Assembly: GCF_900106695.1 (NCBI RefSeq)
Contig: NZ_FNMZ01000006.1
Coordinates: forward strand, 148,190-212,189
DNA from: Albimonas donghaensis
Lineage (GTDB): Bacteria > Pseudomonadota > Alphaproteobacteria > Rhodobacterales > Rhodobacteraceae
Direction: 5' to 3'
DNA: 64,000 bases
A program made the translations under genes and the position numbers. The notes beneath the pieces are model-generated. The model was not told the DNA's origin, made no database searches, and was given only the letters and a program-made list of their open reading frames with translations. Positions 1 to 9,013 of the stretch are shown piece by piece. Position 1 is the first letter of the stretch; each line of letters starts with the position of its first letter.

Positions 1-4
1 CCGC

Positions 5-823
5 ATGCTGCGCGACCGACTCCGCAATGTTCTCGACGCGCCGGCCTTCGAGCGGGCGATCGTCGGGCTGATCCTGCTCAACGCCCTGACCCTGGGGCTG
101 GAGACCTCGGCCTCGGTCAACGCCGCCATCGGCCCGATGCTCTTCGCGCTGGATCGCGCCATTCTCGCGGTGTTCGTGGTGGAGCTGGCGCTCCGGCTCT
201 ATGTCCGGCGGCTGGCCTTCTTCAACGATCCCTGGCGGATCTTCGACCTTGTGGTGGTCGGCGTGGCGCTGGTCCCCGCCTCCGGCCCGCTGTCGATCCT
301 GCGCGCCTTCCGCATCCTGCGGGTGCTGCGCATGGTCTCCGTGGTGCCGTCGATGCGCCGGGTGGTGACGGGGCTGTTGCGCGCGATTCCGGGCATGGGC
401 TCGGTCGTGCTGTTGATGTCGCTGATCTTCTACGTGTTCTCGGTGATGGCGACGAAGCTGTTCGGCGCGGCCCATCCCGAATGGTTCGGCGACCTGGGCG
501 AAAGCGCCTACACCCTCTTCCAGGTGATGACGCTGGAAAGCTGGTCCATGGGCATCGTGCGCCCGGTGATGGAGGCCTATCCGCAGGCCTGGCTGTTCTT
601 CGTGCCCTTCATCCTGATCACCACCTTCGCCGTGCTCAACCTGTTCGTCGGCATCATGGTCGATGCGATGCAGAGCCACCATGAGGCGGGGGAGGAGGCC
701 GACGTCGCCGCGGCCGCCTCCAAGGCCGCCGCCACCGACGAGCGCGCCGAGATCCTGGCCGAACTGCGCGCCCTGCGGGCCGAGGTCGCCGCCCTGCGCG
801 CGGAGCGGAACGAGGGCGCCTGA
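5..823 (+). CDS. Voltage-gated sodium channel (NaChBac/NavAb type)
   Basis: A 272-residue inner-membrane cation channel of the single-domain bacterial sodium channel family, which works as a homotetramer. Six hydrophobic segments are visible: S1 about 14-34, S2 48-68, S3 77-95, S4 98-120, S5 128-150 and S6 194-222. S4 carries arginines at 100, 103, 106 and 109, the every-third-residue pattern of a voltage sensor. The selectivity filter TLESWS lies at 176-181, the same motif as in NaChBac. Residues 225-272 are Ala/Glu/Arg-rich and probably form the C-terminal coiled coil that holds the tetramer together. The start is four bases inside the window, so an upstream start cannot be excluded, but the length is normal for the family. 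Confidence 0.92.
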   Translation: MLRDRLRNVLDAPAFERAIVGLILLNALTLGLETSASVNAAIGPMLFALDRAILAVFVVELALRLYVRRLAFFNDPWRIFDLVVVGVALVPASGPLSILRAFRILRVLRMVSVVPSMRRVVTGLLRAIPGMGSVVLLMSLIFYVFSVMATKLFGAAHPEWFGDLGESAYTLFQVMTLESWSMGIVRPVMEAYPQAWLFFVPFILITTFAVLNLFVGIMVDAMQSHHEAGEEADVAAAASKAAATDERAEILAELRALRAEVAALRAERNEGA

Positions 824-833
824 GGGGAGGGCC

Positions 834-1247
834 TCAGCTCCCCCGGCGGTCGTTCCAGATCTTGGTGACGTGGCGGATGCGCCCGGCCTCGGTCTCCATC
901 GCGTAGACGTAATCGGCGGCGATGGGCGCGGGGGCGCCGTCCTTGCCCCTGGCGGTCCCGAGGAACACGGCGAAGGCCAGCACGGTCGCGCCGTCCTCCG
1001 TCACCGCGTGATGCTTCAGGTCGTAATGCGCATCGGGGATGGAGATGCAAAGCGCCTTCATCCACTCGGCGTAGCCTTCCAGCGTCTTCACCTCGTCCAG
1101 CGATTTCGCCTGGCAGGAGAAGGTCGCGTCCGGCGCGCACCACTGGCGGCAGACCTCCCAGCCTTTCCCGGTTTCGAGCGCGTCGAAGAACGCCATGACG
1201 GGGCCGGAAATGGGGCCGGCGATGGGGGCGGCGGCTGGATCGGTCAT
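834..1247 (-). CDS. NTF2-like / SnoaL-fold ester-cyclase-like protein
   Basis: A 137-residue protein starting at an ATG preceded by AGGAGAG at good spacing. The pattern of an N-terminal helix (AFFDALETGKGWEVCRQWCAPDA), a central helix with a Tyr-Ala-Glu-Trp segment and a C-terminal strand ending HVTKIWND is that of the NTF2-like superfamily (SnoaL, DUF4440 and relatives), which form small cone-shaped barrels binding hydrophobic or polar small molecules. No catalytic activity can be assigned. The gene converges on the sodium channel with an 11-base gap and is divergent from the TRAP operon, so it may be independent of both. Confidence 0.75.
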   Translation of the reverse strand: MTDPAAAPIAGPISGPVMAFFDALETGKGWEVCRQWCAPDATFSCQAKSLDEVKTLEGYAEWMKALCISIPDAHYDLKHHAVTEDGATVLAFAVFLGTARGKDGAPAPIAADYVYAMETEAGRIRHVTKIWNDRRGS

Positions 1248-1580
1248 CGGTTCTCTCCTGGTCGCGGGCGGATGGCGGCGGGCGGGGGTCGAGGCGCCAG
1301 CCTGGCACGGACGGCCCGACGGCCATTGCGTCAAGCGGGGGTCGGGCGAAGGGCGGACCTTCCGGAACGCCATGAGACCGGGGACGTCCTGTCCCGCCGC
1401 GGGGGCGATGCGGGGGGCGGCGGGCCGTTCCTCTCCCCGCTCTCCGCTCCGCATAGGTCGGCGCGGCGCGCGCCTCGTCCCGGCCCTTTCCCAAACGGTT
1501 GAAATTTTCGCTTCACGGCGCCTTACGCGTTGGTCATAGTCGTGTTGCGCCGCATCAACGACGCCGCCCGGGGGAACCCC

Positions 1581-2117
1581 ATGCCGCCAATCGCCCGCGC
1601 CTATGTGCGCCGGATCGACAGGATCAACCGCGCCGTGGGGCGGGTCGCGATGTGGGGCATCGTGGCGATGATCGCGGTCCTGTTCTGGTCGGCCGTGTCC
1701 AAGACCGTGTTCCTGCCCTCGCTGTGGACGCTGGAGGCGGCGCAGTTCCTGATGGTCGCCTATTTCCTGCTGGGCGGCCCCTATTCCATGCAGACCGGGG
1801 ACCATGTGCGCATGGACCTGCTCTATTCCCGCTGGTCGCCGCGCACCCGCGCGATCGTCGACAGCGTCACCTGCCTGGCGCTGATCTTCTACCTGACCTT
1901 CCTGCTGCTGGGGGGCCTCAGCTCCACACAATACGCCATCGCCTTCGGCGAGCGCTCCTACTCCGCCTGGCGGCCCTATATGTGGCCGATCAAGACCGTG
2001 ATGTGCGTGGCGATCCTGCTGATGCTGCTCCAGGCCATCGCCCAGCTGATCCGCGACATCGCCGCCGCGCGGGGCGAGCCCCTGCCCCCCTTCACCCCGA
2101 CCGAAGGGCCCGCATGA
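1581..2117 (+). CDS. TRAP transporter small permease (DctQ family)
   Basis: A 178-residue inner-membrane protein with four predicted membrane helices (about 20-42, 52-72, 95-117 and 140-160), the usual size and topology of the DctQ/TRAP small subunit. It docks on the large permease encoded next. The ATG at 1581 was chosen because GGGGGAAC sits just upstream; an in-frame ATG/GTG extension to 1530 has no ribosome binding site. It is the first gene of a TRAP-DctQMP set at 1581-4584 that feeds the catabolic genes downstream. Confidence 0.88.
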   Translation: MPPIARAYVRRIDRINRAVGRVAMWGIVAMIAVLFWSAVSKTVFLPSLWTLEAAQFLMVAYFLLGGPYSMQTGDHVRMDLLYSRWSPRTRAIVDSVTCLALIFYLTFLLLGGLSSTQYAIAFGERSYSAWRPYMWPIKTVMCVAILLMLLQAIAQLIRDIAAARGEPLPPFTPTEGPA

Positions 2118-2148
2118 CCCGCATCCCCACGCGCGCGGGGTCCGTGGC

Positions 2149-3474
2149 ATGAGCTACGAGGCCATCGCCCTCCTGATGTTCGCCTCGATGATGGTGATGC
2201 TGCTGACCGGGCAGCGGGTCTTCGCGGCGATCGGCGTGGTGGCGGTGGCCTCCGCCATCGCGCTGTGGGGGGGCGGGGGGTTCGAGCTGGCGTTCTCCTC
2301 GGCCATGAAGCTGATGAAGTGGTATCCGCTGCTGACGCTGCCGCTGTTCATCTACATGGGCTACATGATGTCGGAGAGCGGCATCGCCGACGATCTCTAC
2401 GAGATGTTCCATGTTTGGTCGGGCGGCCTGCGCGGCGGGCTGGCGGTGGGCACCATCGGGCTGATGGTGGCGATCTCGGCCATGAACGGGCTGAGCGTGG
2501 CCGGCATGGCCATCGGCGCGACCATCGCCCTGCCCGAACTGCTCCGACGCGGATACGACAAGGTCATGGTGACCGGGGTGATCCAGGCGGGGTCGAGCCT
2601 CGGCATCCTGGTGCCGCCCTCGGTGGTGCTGGTGCTCTACGGCATGATCGCCCGCGCGCCGGTCGGGCAGCTGTGGCTGGCGGGCGCGGTCCCGGGGCTG
2701 ATGATGGCGGGGATGTTCATCCTCTACATCGTGGCGCGCTGCCGCTTGCAGCCGCATCTGGGCCCGGCGCTGTCGGCCGAGGAACGGGCGCGCATCACCC
2801 GGGCCGACAAGATCGCCTCGCTCAGGGCGGGCGTCTGGCCGCTGCTGATCTTCTTCTTCATGACCGGCCTGTTCGTGATGGGCGTCACCAGCCTGGTGGA
2901 GTCCTCCGCCGTCGGCGCGGTGTCGGCCACGCTCGCCGCGCTGGCCAAGCGCCGGCTCAGCTACGCGGTGCTGGAGGCGACGGTGCGCAAGACGCTCGGC
3001 ATCTCCTGCATGTTCATGTGGATCATCCTCGCCGCGCTGTGCTTCGGCGCGGTCTTCGACGGGCTCGGCGCGGTGCGCGCGGTGGGGGATTTCTTCACCG
3101 AGGATCTGGGGCTGAGCCCGTGGGAGATCCTGATCCTGATGCAGCTCAGCTACATCGTCATGGGGACGTTCCTGGACGACACCGCCATGCTGGTGATCGT
3201 CGCGCCGCTCTATATCCCGCTGGTCAAGGCGCTGGGCTTCGACCTGGTGTGGTACGGCGTGCTCTACACGATCACCTGCCAGATCGCCTACATGACCCCG
3301 CCTTTCGGCTACAACCTGTTCCTGATGCGCGCCATGGCGCCGCCGGAGATCGGGATCACCGACATCTACCGCTCGATCATCCCCTTCGTGGGGGTGATGC
3401 TGCTGGCGCTGGTGCTGGTGATGGCGTTTCCGCAGATCGCGCTTTGGCTTCCGGGCCTGGTCTACGGCTTCTAG
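2149..3474 (+). CDS. TRAP transporter large permease (DctM family)
   Basis: A 441-residue polytopic membrane protein, hydrophobic along almost its whole length, with about 12 membrane helices. Segments such as AGSSLGILVPPSVVLVLYG and the C-terminal MTPPFGYNLF resemble conserved Gly/Pro-rich hairpins of the DctM ion-transporter family. It is the Na+-coupled transport subunit that accepts substrate from the periplasmic DctP protein. It follows the small permease by 31 bases and precedes the binding protein, the common Q-M-P order. Substrate specificity lies in the DctP protein and cannot be read from this subunit. Confidence 0.93.
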   Translation: MSYEAIALLMFASMMVMLLTGQRVFAAIGVVAVASAIALWGGGGFELAFSSAMKLMKWYPLLTLPLFIYMGYMMSESGIADDLYEMFHVWSGGLRGGLAVGTIGLMVAISAMNGLSVAGMAIGATIALPELLRRGYDKVMVTGVIQAGSSLGILVPPSVVLVLYGMIARAPVGQLWLAGAVPGLMMAGMFILYIVARCRLQPHLGPALSAEERARITRADKIASLRAGVWPLLIFFFMTGLFVMGVTSLVESSAVGAVSATLAALAKRRLSYAVLEATVRKTLGISCMFMWIILAALCFGAVFDGLGAVRAVGDFFTEDLGLSPWEILILMQLSYIVMGTFLDDTAMLVIVAPLYIPLVKALGFDLVWYGVLYTITCQIAYMTPPFGYNLFLMRAMAPPEIGITDIYRSIIPFVGVMLLALVLVMAFPQIALWLPGLVYGF

Positions 3475-3528
3475 TTCGAGCGACAAGCGCCCGGGAAACG
3501 GGCCATCCTTCAACAGTGGAGAACCCCG

Positions 3529-4584
3529 ATGAGCCAGAGACCCCCGATCAATCCGAGACGCCGTTTCCTCAAGGGCGCGGGCCTCGCCGCCGCCGGCGCG
3601 CTGGCAGCGCCCGCCATCGTCAAGGCGCAGACGCCGATCAAATGGCGCTTCCAGACCTATGCCGGCGCGGCGCTGGGCGAGTTCGTGACCAAGCCGATCA
3701 TCGACGCGATCAACACCGCCGCCGCCGGCGCGCTGGAGATCGAGCTTTATTACGCCGACCAGATCGTCCCGACCGGAGAGCTGTTCCGCGCCCTGCAGAA
3801 CGGCGTCATCGACGCGGTGCATTCGGATGACGACTCGATGGCCGCGCCCGTGGATATCGCCGTCTTCGGCGGCTATTTCCCCATGGCCACCAAGCAGATC
3901 ATGGACGTGCCGGTGCTGTTCAACCAGTATGGCCTGAAGGAGATCTGGACCGAGGCCTATGACGAGGTCGGCGTCAAATGGCTGTCGGCCGCGGGCCAGG
4001 ACCCGTGCCATTTCAACACGAAGAAGAAGATCACCTCGCTCGACGACCTGTCGGGGCTGCGGCTCTACACCTTCCCCACCGCCGGGCGCTTCCTGAGCCA
4101 GTTCGGCGTGGTGCCGGTGTCGATCCCCTACGAGGACGCCGAGGTCGCCGTGCAGACCGGAGAGCTCGACGGCATGGCCTGGTCCGGCATCACCGAGGAC
4201 TACACGGTGGGCTGGGCGGACGTGACCGACTATTTCCTGCTCAACAACATCTCGGGCGCCTGGATCGGGTCCTTCTACGTCAACCCGGACGCCTGGGGCG
4301 CGCTGACGCCGGAGTTGCAGGCGCTGGTGATGAGCTGCATCGAGGCCGGGCACTTCTATCGCACCCAGTGGTATTGGGGCGGCGAGGCACGGCTGCGCGC
4401 CTCCGGCGAGAAGCTGGAGCTGACCTCGATCCCCGCCGCCGAGTGGAAGCAGGTGGAGGACGCCGCCAAGGTGTTCTGGAAGGAGATGTCCGAGACCTCC
4501 GACCGCGCCGCCCGCGTGGTGAAGATCTTCGAGGACTACAACGCCGTCCTGGAGAAAGCCGGCCCGCCCTACGGCCTGGGCTGA
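3529..4584 (+). CDS. TRAP transporter periplasmic substrate-binding protein (DctP family)
   Basis: A 351-residue extracytoplasmic receptor. The N-terminus has a twin-arginine signal (RRRFLKGAG at 10-18, then an Ala-rich hydrophobic stretch ending AIVKAQ near residue 34), so the mature protein probably leaves by the Tat pathway. The body has the DctP layout: KWRFQTYAG start, the FRALQNGVIDAV helix, LRLYTFPTAGRFLSQFGVVP around the arginine that usually clamps a carboxylate, and AVQTGELDGMAWSG. The ligand is therefore probably an organic acid or zwitterion. GGAGAAC sits upstream of the ATG. A GC-rich hairpin just downstream may keep its transcript more abundant than the enzyme genes. Confidence 0.92.
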   Translation: MSQRPPINPRRRFLKGAGLAAAGALAAPAIVKAQTPIKWRFQTYAGAALGEFVTKPIIDAINTAAAGALEIELYYADQIVPTGELFRALQNGVIDAVHSDDDSMAAPVDIAVFGGYFPMATKQIMDVPVLFNQYGLKEIWTEAYDEVGVKWLSAAGQDPCHFNTKKKITSLDDLSGLRLYTFPTAGRFLSQFGVVPVSIPYEDAEVAVQTGELDGMAWSGITEDYTVGWADVTDYFLLNNISGAWIGSFYVNPDAWGALTPELQALVMSCIEAGHFYRTQWYWGGEARLRASGEKLELTSIPAAEWKQVEDAAKVFWKEMSETSDRAARVVKIFEDYNAVLEKAGPPYGLG

Positions 4585-4622
4585 TCTCTTCGCGGGGCCG
4601 CGCGCCCCGTCCCGCCGAAGCC

Positions 4623-4650
4623 GCCGCCCCCCCGCCGACCGGGGGGCGGC
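4623..4650 (+). terminator. GC-rich hairpin after the TRAP binding-protein gene
   Basis: A perfect 10-bp inverted repeat (4623-4632 and 4641-4650) with an 8-base loop, 38 bases after the DctP stop. There is no T-run, so it is more likely a partial terminator or mRNA 3' stabiliser than a full stop to the operon. This is common after binding-protein genes, whose product is needed in excess. Confidence 0.45.
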
Positions 4651-4701
4651 GCGCCGCATTCCAGCCCGCGCCCGCGGGCGCCCGAAGCAAGAGGCCCCGA
4701 C

Positions 4702-6069
4702 ATGCCCGGCAAACTGACCCTCACCGACCTCTCGGAACTGGCCAAGGCCGGCGAGATCGACACCGTTCTCGTCGTGCAGGTCGACATGCAGGGCCGGCTG
4801 ATGGGCAAACGCTTCCACGTCGACTTCTTCCTCGACGGCGCGTGGGAGGAGACGCATGCGTGCAACTACCTCCACGCCACGGACATGGAGATGGAGACCG
4901 TGCAGGGCTACGCCGCCACCTCCTGGGCGCGGGGCTATGGCGACTATGTGATGAAGCCCGATCTCGACACAATGCGCCGGATCCCCTGGCTGGAGGGCAC
5001 GGCGCTGGTGATGTGCGACGTGCTCGACCACCACGGCCATGCCCTTGTGCCCCATGCCTGCCGCTCGGTCCTGCGCGGGCAGGTGGAGCGGCTGGAAGCG
5101 AAGGGCTGGACCGCGCAGATGGCGTCCGAGCTGGAATTCTTCCTGTTCAAGGAGACTTACGAGGAGGCGCAGGCCAAGCGCCATCTCGGCCTGACCCCGA
5201 TCAGCGCCTATAACGCGGACTACCACATCTTCCAGACCACCAAGGAGGAGGACGTGATGCGCGCCGTGCGCAACGGGCTGAACGGCGCCGACGTCCCCGT
5301 CGAGAACTCCAAGGGCGAGGCCGATGCGGGGCAGGAGGAGATCAACGTCCGCTACGCCCCCGCGCTGGTGATGGCGGACCGGCACGCGATCATCAAGAAC
5401 GGGGTGAAGGAGATCGCCTGGAAGGCCGGGCGCTCGGTCTCCTTCATGGCCAAGTGGGATTACGACCGGGCGGGGAATTCCTCGCATATCCACATGTCGC
5501 TGGCCGGCGAGGACGGGGGGAACCTGTTCTTCGACCCCGACGCCCCGCATGGCATGTCGGCGACCATGCGCGCCTGGATGGCCGGGCTGCTGGAGCATGC
5601 GGCCGAGATCACCTGGTTCCTCGCGCCCAACATCAACTCCTACAAGCGTTTCGTGCCGGGGACCTTCGCGCCGACCCGGATCGTGTGGTCGATGGACAAC
5701 CGCACCGCCGGCTTCCGTGTGGTGGGCGAGGGGACCAGGGGGGTCCGGGTGGAATGCCGGATCGGGGGGGCGGACCTGAACCCCTATCTCGCCATGGCGG
5801 CGCTGATCGCGGCGGGGCTGGACGGGGTGGAGCGGGGGCTCGACCTGCCGCCCGCCTTCGCCGGGGACGCCTATGGCTCCGAGGATGCGGGGGAGGTGCC
5901 CGCGACGCTGCGCGAGGCGATGGCGCTGCTGGACGGCTCGACCTTCCTGCGCGGAGCCTTCGGGGACAAGGTGGTGGACCACTACGTCCACGCCGCCCGG
6001 ATCGAGCAGATGGAGATGGACCGCCGCGTCACCGACTGGGAGCTGAAACGGGGGTTCGAGCGAAGCTGA
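4702..6069 (+). CDS. Glutamine synthetase-family gamma-glutamyl-amine ligase
   Basis: A 455-residue enzyme of the glutamine synthetase superfamily. Visible catalytic features are the glutamate-binding/metal motif ELEFFLF, GQEEINVRYA, the HIHMSL histidine motif, and FVPGTFAPTRIVWSMDNR followed by FRVV, which holds nucleotide- and glutamate-binding residues. It lacks the C-terminal adenylylation motif of housekeeping GlnA. Size and context (aldehyde dehydrogenase, alcohol dehydrogenase, amidohydrolase) fit enzymes such as PuuA or IpuC that join glutamate to an amine with ATP before its oxidation. The amine is unknown. The start follows a weak GAGG-like site at 4690-4694. It is separated from the next gene by 400 bases. 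Confidence 0.82.
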   Translation: MPGKLTLTDLSELAKAGEIDTVLVVQVDMQGRLMGKRFHVDFFLDGAWEETHACNYLHATDMEMETVQGYAATSWARGYGDYVMKPDLDTMRRIPWLEGTALVMCDVLDHHGHALVPHACRSVLRGQVERLEAKGWTAQMASELEFFLFKETYEEAQAKRHLGLTPISAYNADYHIFQTTKEEDVMRAVRNGLNGADVPVENSKGEADAGQEEINVRYAPALVMADRHAIIKNGVKEIAWKAGRSVSFMAKWDYDRAGNSSHIHMSLAGEDGGNLFFDPDAPHGMSATMRAWMAGLLEHAAEITWFLAPNINSYKRFVPGTFAPTRIVWSMDNRTAGFRVVGEGTRGVRVECRIGGADLNPYLAMAALIAAGLDGVERGLDLPPAFAGDAYGSEDAGEVPATLREAMALLDGSTFLRGAFGDKVVDHYVHAARIEQMEMDRRVTDWELKRGFERS

Positions 6070-6469
6070 GCGCCGGCCCGGCCGCACGCGAGGGAGGCCG
6101 CGCGTCGACCCGCGCGCCCGCCGCGCCGGTCTCGCCCGCGCGGCGCTGCGGCCGGGGGCGCCTTCGGCCCGGTCTCCCGTCCCCGCCGCCCCGCGACGGG
6201 GCCGCCGGCGCCGCCCTGTCAGGGCCGCGCGGGCGCGGGGGCGGCGACCGGCGCGACGTTCGGCGCGCGGCCTCCTCGCCACGCCGCCCCGCGCGCGCTC
6301 CGCCGTTCCGCGTCCCCGGCGCTCTTGCCAACCCGGACCGGCCCGCGTCAGGGTCGGACCCGTCGCCCCGCCAGACAGCCGTTTCCAGAGCCCAGAGCCC
6401 AGAGCCCAGACCCGAGCCCCGCCGACAAACCCCAGCACCAGGCCCCAGCCACCAGAGCCTCCGGACCCC
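6070..6469. other. 400-base GC-rich gap inside the catabolic gene cluster
   Basis: No convincing gene is present on either strand: the long open frames are shadows produced by extreme GC content. The 3' part holds a short heptamer repeat (6385-6419). The gap could contain a second promoter for the aldehyde dehydrogenase operon, but no clear -10/-35 pair is visible. Confidence 0.5.
6385..6419. repeat. Heptamer tandem repeat (CCAGAGC)n
   Basis: Three exact copies of CCAGAGC followed by two degenerate copies (CCAGACC, CGAGCCC), about 50 bases before the aldehyde dehydrogenase start. It lies in non-coding DNA, and copy-number change could alter spacing of an upstream promoter. Confidence 0.7.
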
Positions 6470-7852
6470 ATGACCGCCACTCTCCAGTGCATCTCCCCCA
6501 TCGACGGCGCCGTCTTCGCCGAGCGCCCGGCGGCCTCCCCCGACCAGGCCTCCGCCGCCGTCGCCCGCGCCCGCGTCGCGCAGACCGCCTGGGCCGCCCG
6601 TCCGCTCGCCGAGCGCGTGGCGCTGGTCCGCGCCGGCATCGCCGCGCTCGACGCCATGTCGGACGAGATGGTCCCCGAGCTCGCCCGCATGATGGGCCGC
6701 CCGATCCGCTATGGCGGCGAAATGGGGGGCGTGAAGGAACGCGCCCTGCACATGGCCGACATCGCCGAGACCGCGCTGGCCCCGCGGATCATCGAGTCCT
6801 CGCCCGCTTTCGAGCGCCGCATCGCGCGCCGCCCCCACGGCGTCGTCTTCGTCATCGCGCCCTGGAACTACCCCTACCTGACCGCCATCAACACCGTCGC
6901 CCCGGCGCTGATCGCCGGCAATGCGGTGATCCTCAAGCACGCCTCCCAGACCCTGCTGGCGGGCGAGCGCATGGTCCGCGCCTTCGCCGCCGCCGGGATC
7001 CCCGAGGACGTGTTCCAGAACCTGTTCCTCAACCACCAGACCACCGAGGCGCTGATCGCCGCCCGCGCCTTCGACTTCGTGAACTTCACCGGCTCGGTCG
7101 GCGGCGGCCGCGCCATCGAGCGCGCCGCGGCCGGAACCTTCACCCCCGTGGGCCTGGAGCTGGGCGGCAAGGATCCGGGCTATGTGCGCGCCGACGCCGA
7201 CCCGGTCGCGGCCGCCGACGGGCTGATCGACGGGGCCATGTTCAACTCCGGCCAGTGCTGCTGCGGGATCGAGCGGATCTATGTCCATGAAAGCCGCTTC
7301 GACGCCTTCGTGGAGCGCGCCGTGCAGATCGTCTCGGGCTACCGGCTGGGCGACCCGCTCGACCCCGATGCCACGCATGGCCCCATGGCCCATGCCCGCT
7401 TCGCCGCCGTGGTCCGCGCCCAGCAGGCGGACGCCATCGCCCGCGGCGCCCGCCCGCTGATCGACCCCGAGCTGTTCCCGGCCGACGACGGCGGCGCCTG
7501 GCTCGCCCCGCAGGTCTATGTCGACGTGGATCACACCATGACGATCATGCGCGAGGAGAGCTTCGGCCCGGTGATCGGCGTCATGCCGGTGCGGGACGAC
7601 GACGAGGCCGTGGCCCTGATGAACGACAGCGACTTCGGCCTGACCGCCGCGATCTTCACCGGGGACGCCGAAGCCGCCGCCGCCATCGGCGACCGGCTGG
7701 AGACCGGCACCGTGTTCATGAACCGCTGCGATTACCTCGACCCGGCGCTGGTCTGGACCGGCTGCAAGGACACCGGCCGCGGCGCCGCGCTGTCGACGCT
7801 GGGCTACGACGCGCTGACCCGTCCCAAATCCTACCATCTCAGGAAGACCTGA
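6470..7852 (+). CDS. Aldehyde dehydrogenase (NAD(P)+-dependent)
   Basis: A 460-residue ALDH-superfamily enzyme that oxidises an aldehyde to an acid. Present are the PWNYP cofactor motif, the base region LELGGKDPGYV with the conserved Glu, and FNSGQCCCGIER, in which the second Cys of the CCC run aligns with the catalytic cysteine. The C-terminal EESFGPV motif is also present. It is followed with no gap by the iron alcohol dehydrogenase (stop 7850-7852, ATG 7853), so the two are probably cotranslated and act on consecutive alcohol and aldehyde steps. With the glutamine-synthetase-like ligase upstream, a gamma-glutamyl-aldehyde is one plausible substrate, by analogy with PuuC. Confidence 0.9.
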   Translation: MTATLQCISPIDGAVFAERPAASPDQASAAVARARVAQTAWAARPLAERVALVRAGIAALDAMSDEMVPELARMMGRPIRYGGEMGGVKERALHMADIAETALAPRIIESSPAFERRIARRPHGVVFVIAPWNYPYLTAINTVAPALIAGNAVILKHASQTLLAGERMVRAFAAAGIPEDVFQNLFLNHQTTEALIAARAFDFVNFTGSVGGGRAIERAAAGTFTPVGLELGGKDPGYVRADADPVAAADGLIDGAMFNSGQCCCGIERIYVHESRFDAFVERAVQIVSGYRLGDPLDPDATHGPMAHARFAAVVRAQQADAIARGARPLIDPELFPADDGGAWLAPQVYVDVDHTMTIMREESFGPVIGVMPVRDDDEAVALMNDSDFGLTAAIFTGDAEAAAAIGDRLETGTVFMNRCDYLDPALVWTGCKDTGRGAALSTLGYDALTRPKSYHLRKT

Positions 7853-9013
7853 ATGACCGCCTCGCCCCCCTCCCCGACCGCCAACTGGAGTTACCCGACC
7901 GCCATCCGCTTCGGCGCCGGGCGTATCGAGGAACTGCCCGCGGCCTGCGCCGCCGCCGGCATCACCCGGCCGCTGCTGGTCACCGACCGCGGGCTGGCGG
8001 CGCTGCCCATCGCCGCCACGGCGCTGACGCTGCTGGAGGGGGCGGGGCTGGGCCGCGCCATGTTCTCGGAGGTCGATCCCAACCCGCATGACGGCAATCT
8101 CGCCGCCGGCGTCGCCGCCTATCGCGAGGGGCGCCATGACGGGGTGGTGGCCTTCGGCGGCGGTTCCGGGCTGGATCTGGGCAAGCTGATCGCCTTCATG
8201 GCCGGGCAGACGCGCCCGGTCTGGGACTTCGAGGATATCGGCGACTGGTGGACCCGCGCCGACGCCCAGGCCATCGCCCCCATCGTCGCCGTGCCCACCA
8301 CCGCCGGCACCGGGTCCGAGGTCGGGCGGGCCGGCGTGCTCACCAATTCGCAGACCCATGTGAAGAAGATCATCTTCCATCCCGGGCTGCTGCCCTCGGT
8401 CGTCATCTGCGACCCGGCGCTGACCACCGGCATGCCCCGCGCCATCACGGTCGGGACCGGCATGGACGCCTTCGCCCATTGCCTGGAGGCCTATTGCTCC
8501 CCCCACTATCACCCCATGTCCCAGGGCATCGCGCTGGAGGGCATGCGGCTGGTGATGGAGAACCTCGCCCGCGCCGTCGAAACCCCCGACGATCTCGAGG
8601 CCCGCGCCCATCTGATGAGCGCGGCGGCCATGGGCGCCACCGCCTTCCAGAAGGGGCTGGGGGCGGTGCATGCGCTGTCTCACCCGGTCGGGGCGGTGCA
8701 CAACACCCATCACGGCATGACCAACGCGGTCTTCCTGCCGACCGTGCTCGCCTATAACCGCCCGGCGGTGGAGACGCGGATCGCCGCCGCCGCCGCCTAT
8801 CTGGGGATCGACAACGGCTTCGACGGGTTCATGGAGGCGGTGATCGCGCTCTGCGCCGAACTGGGCGTGCCGCCGACGCTGACCGCGCTGGGCGTGGTCG
8901 AGCCGGATCTCGCCGCGCTGGCCGAGATGGCGGCGCAGGATCCGTCCTGCGGCGGCAACCCGATGCCGCTGGACGCCGCGACGCTGGCCGACCTCTACGC
9001 GCAGGCGCTGTGA
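7853..9013 (+). CDS. Iron-containing alcohol dehydrogenase
   Basis: A 386-residue group III (Fe-dependent) alcohol dehydrogenase. The dinucleotide-binding stretch GGGSGLDLGK, the TTAGTGSEV motif and the histidine-rich metal region (GMDAFAHCLEAY, then HALSHPVGAVHNTHHGMTNA) are all present, and length is normal. These enzymes interconvert alcohols and aldehydes with NAD(H) in the cytoplasm. The gene lies between the aldehyde dehydrogenase (abutting) and the amidohydrolase (TGATG overlap at 9011-9015), inside a block of translationally coupled genes. The alcohol substrate is not known. Confidence 0.9.
   Translation: MTASPPSPTANWSYPTAIRFGAGRIEELPAACAAAGITRPLLVTDRGLAALPIAATALTLLEGAGLGRAMFSEVDPNPHDGNLAAGVAAYREGRHDGVVAFGGGSGLDLGKLIAFMAGQTRPVWDFEDIGDWWTRADAQAIAPIVAVPTTAGTGSEVGRAGVLTNSQTHVKKIIFHPGLLPSVVICDPALTTGMPRAITVGTGMDAFAHCLEAYCSPHYHPMSQGIALEGMRLVMENLARAVETPDDLEARAHLMSAAAMGATAFQKGLGAVHALSHPVGAVHNTHHGMTNAVFLPTVLAYNRPAVETRIAAAAAYLGIDNGFDGFMEAVIALCAELGVPPTLTALGVVEPDLAALAEMAAQDPSCGGNPMPLDAATLADLYAQAL

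Noticed and set aside
2092..6690. 1532-codon minus-strand open frame, and similar long antisense frames at 6029-8713, 8995-10542 and 30421-35238
   Set aside because: They lie opposite well-supported genes; their products are low-complexity His/Arg/Gly-rich sequences typical of antisense frames in very GC-rich DNA.
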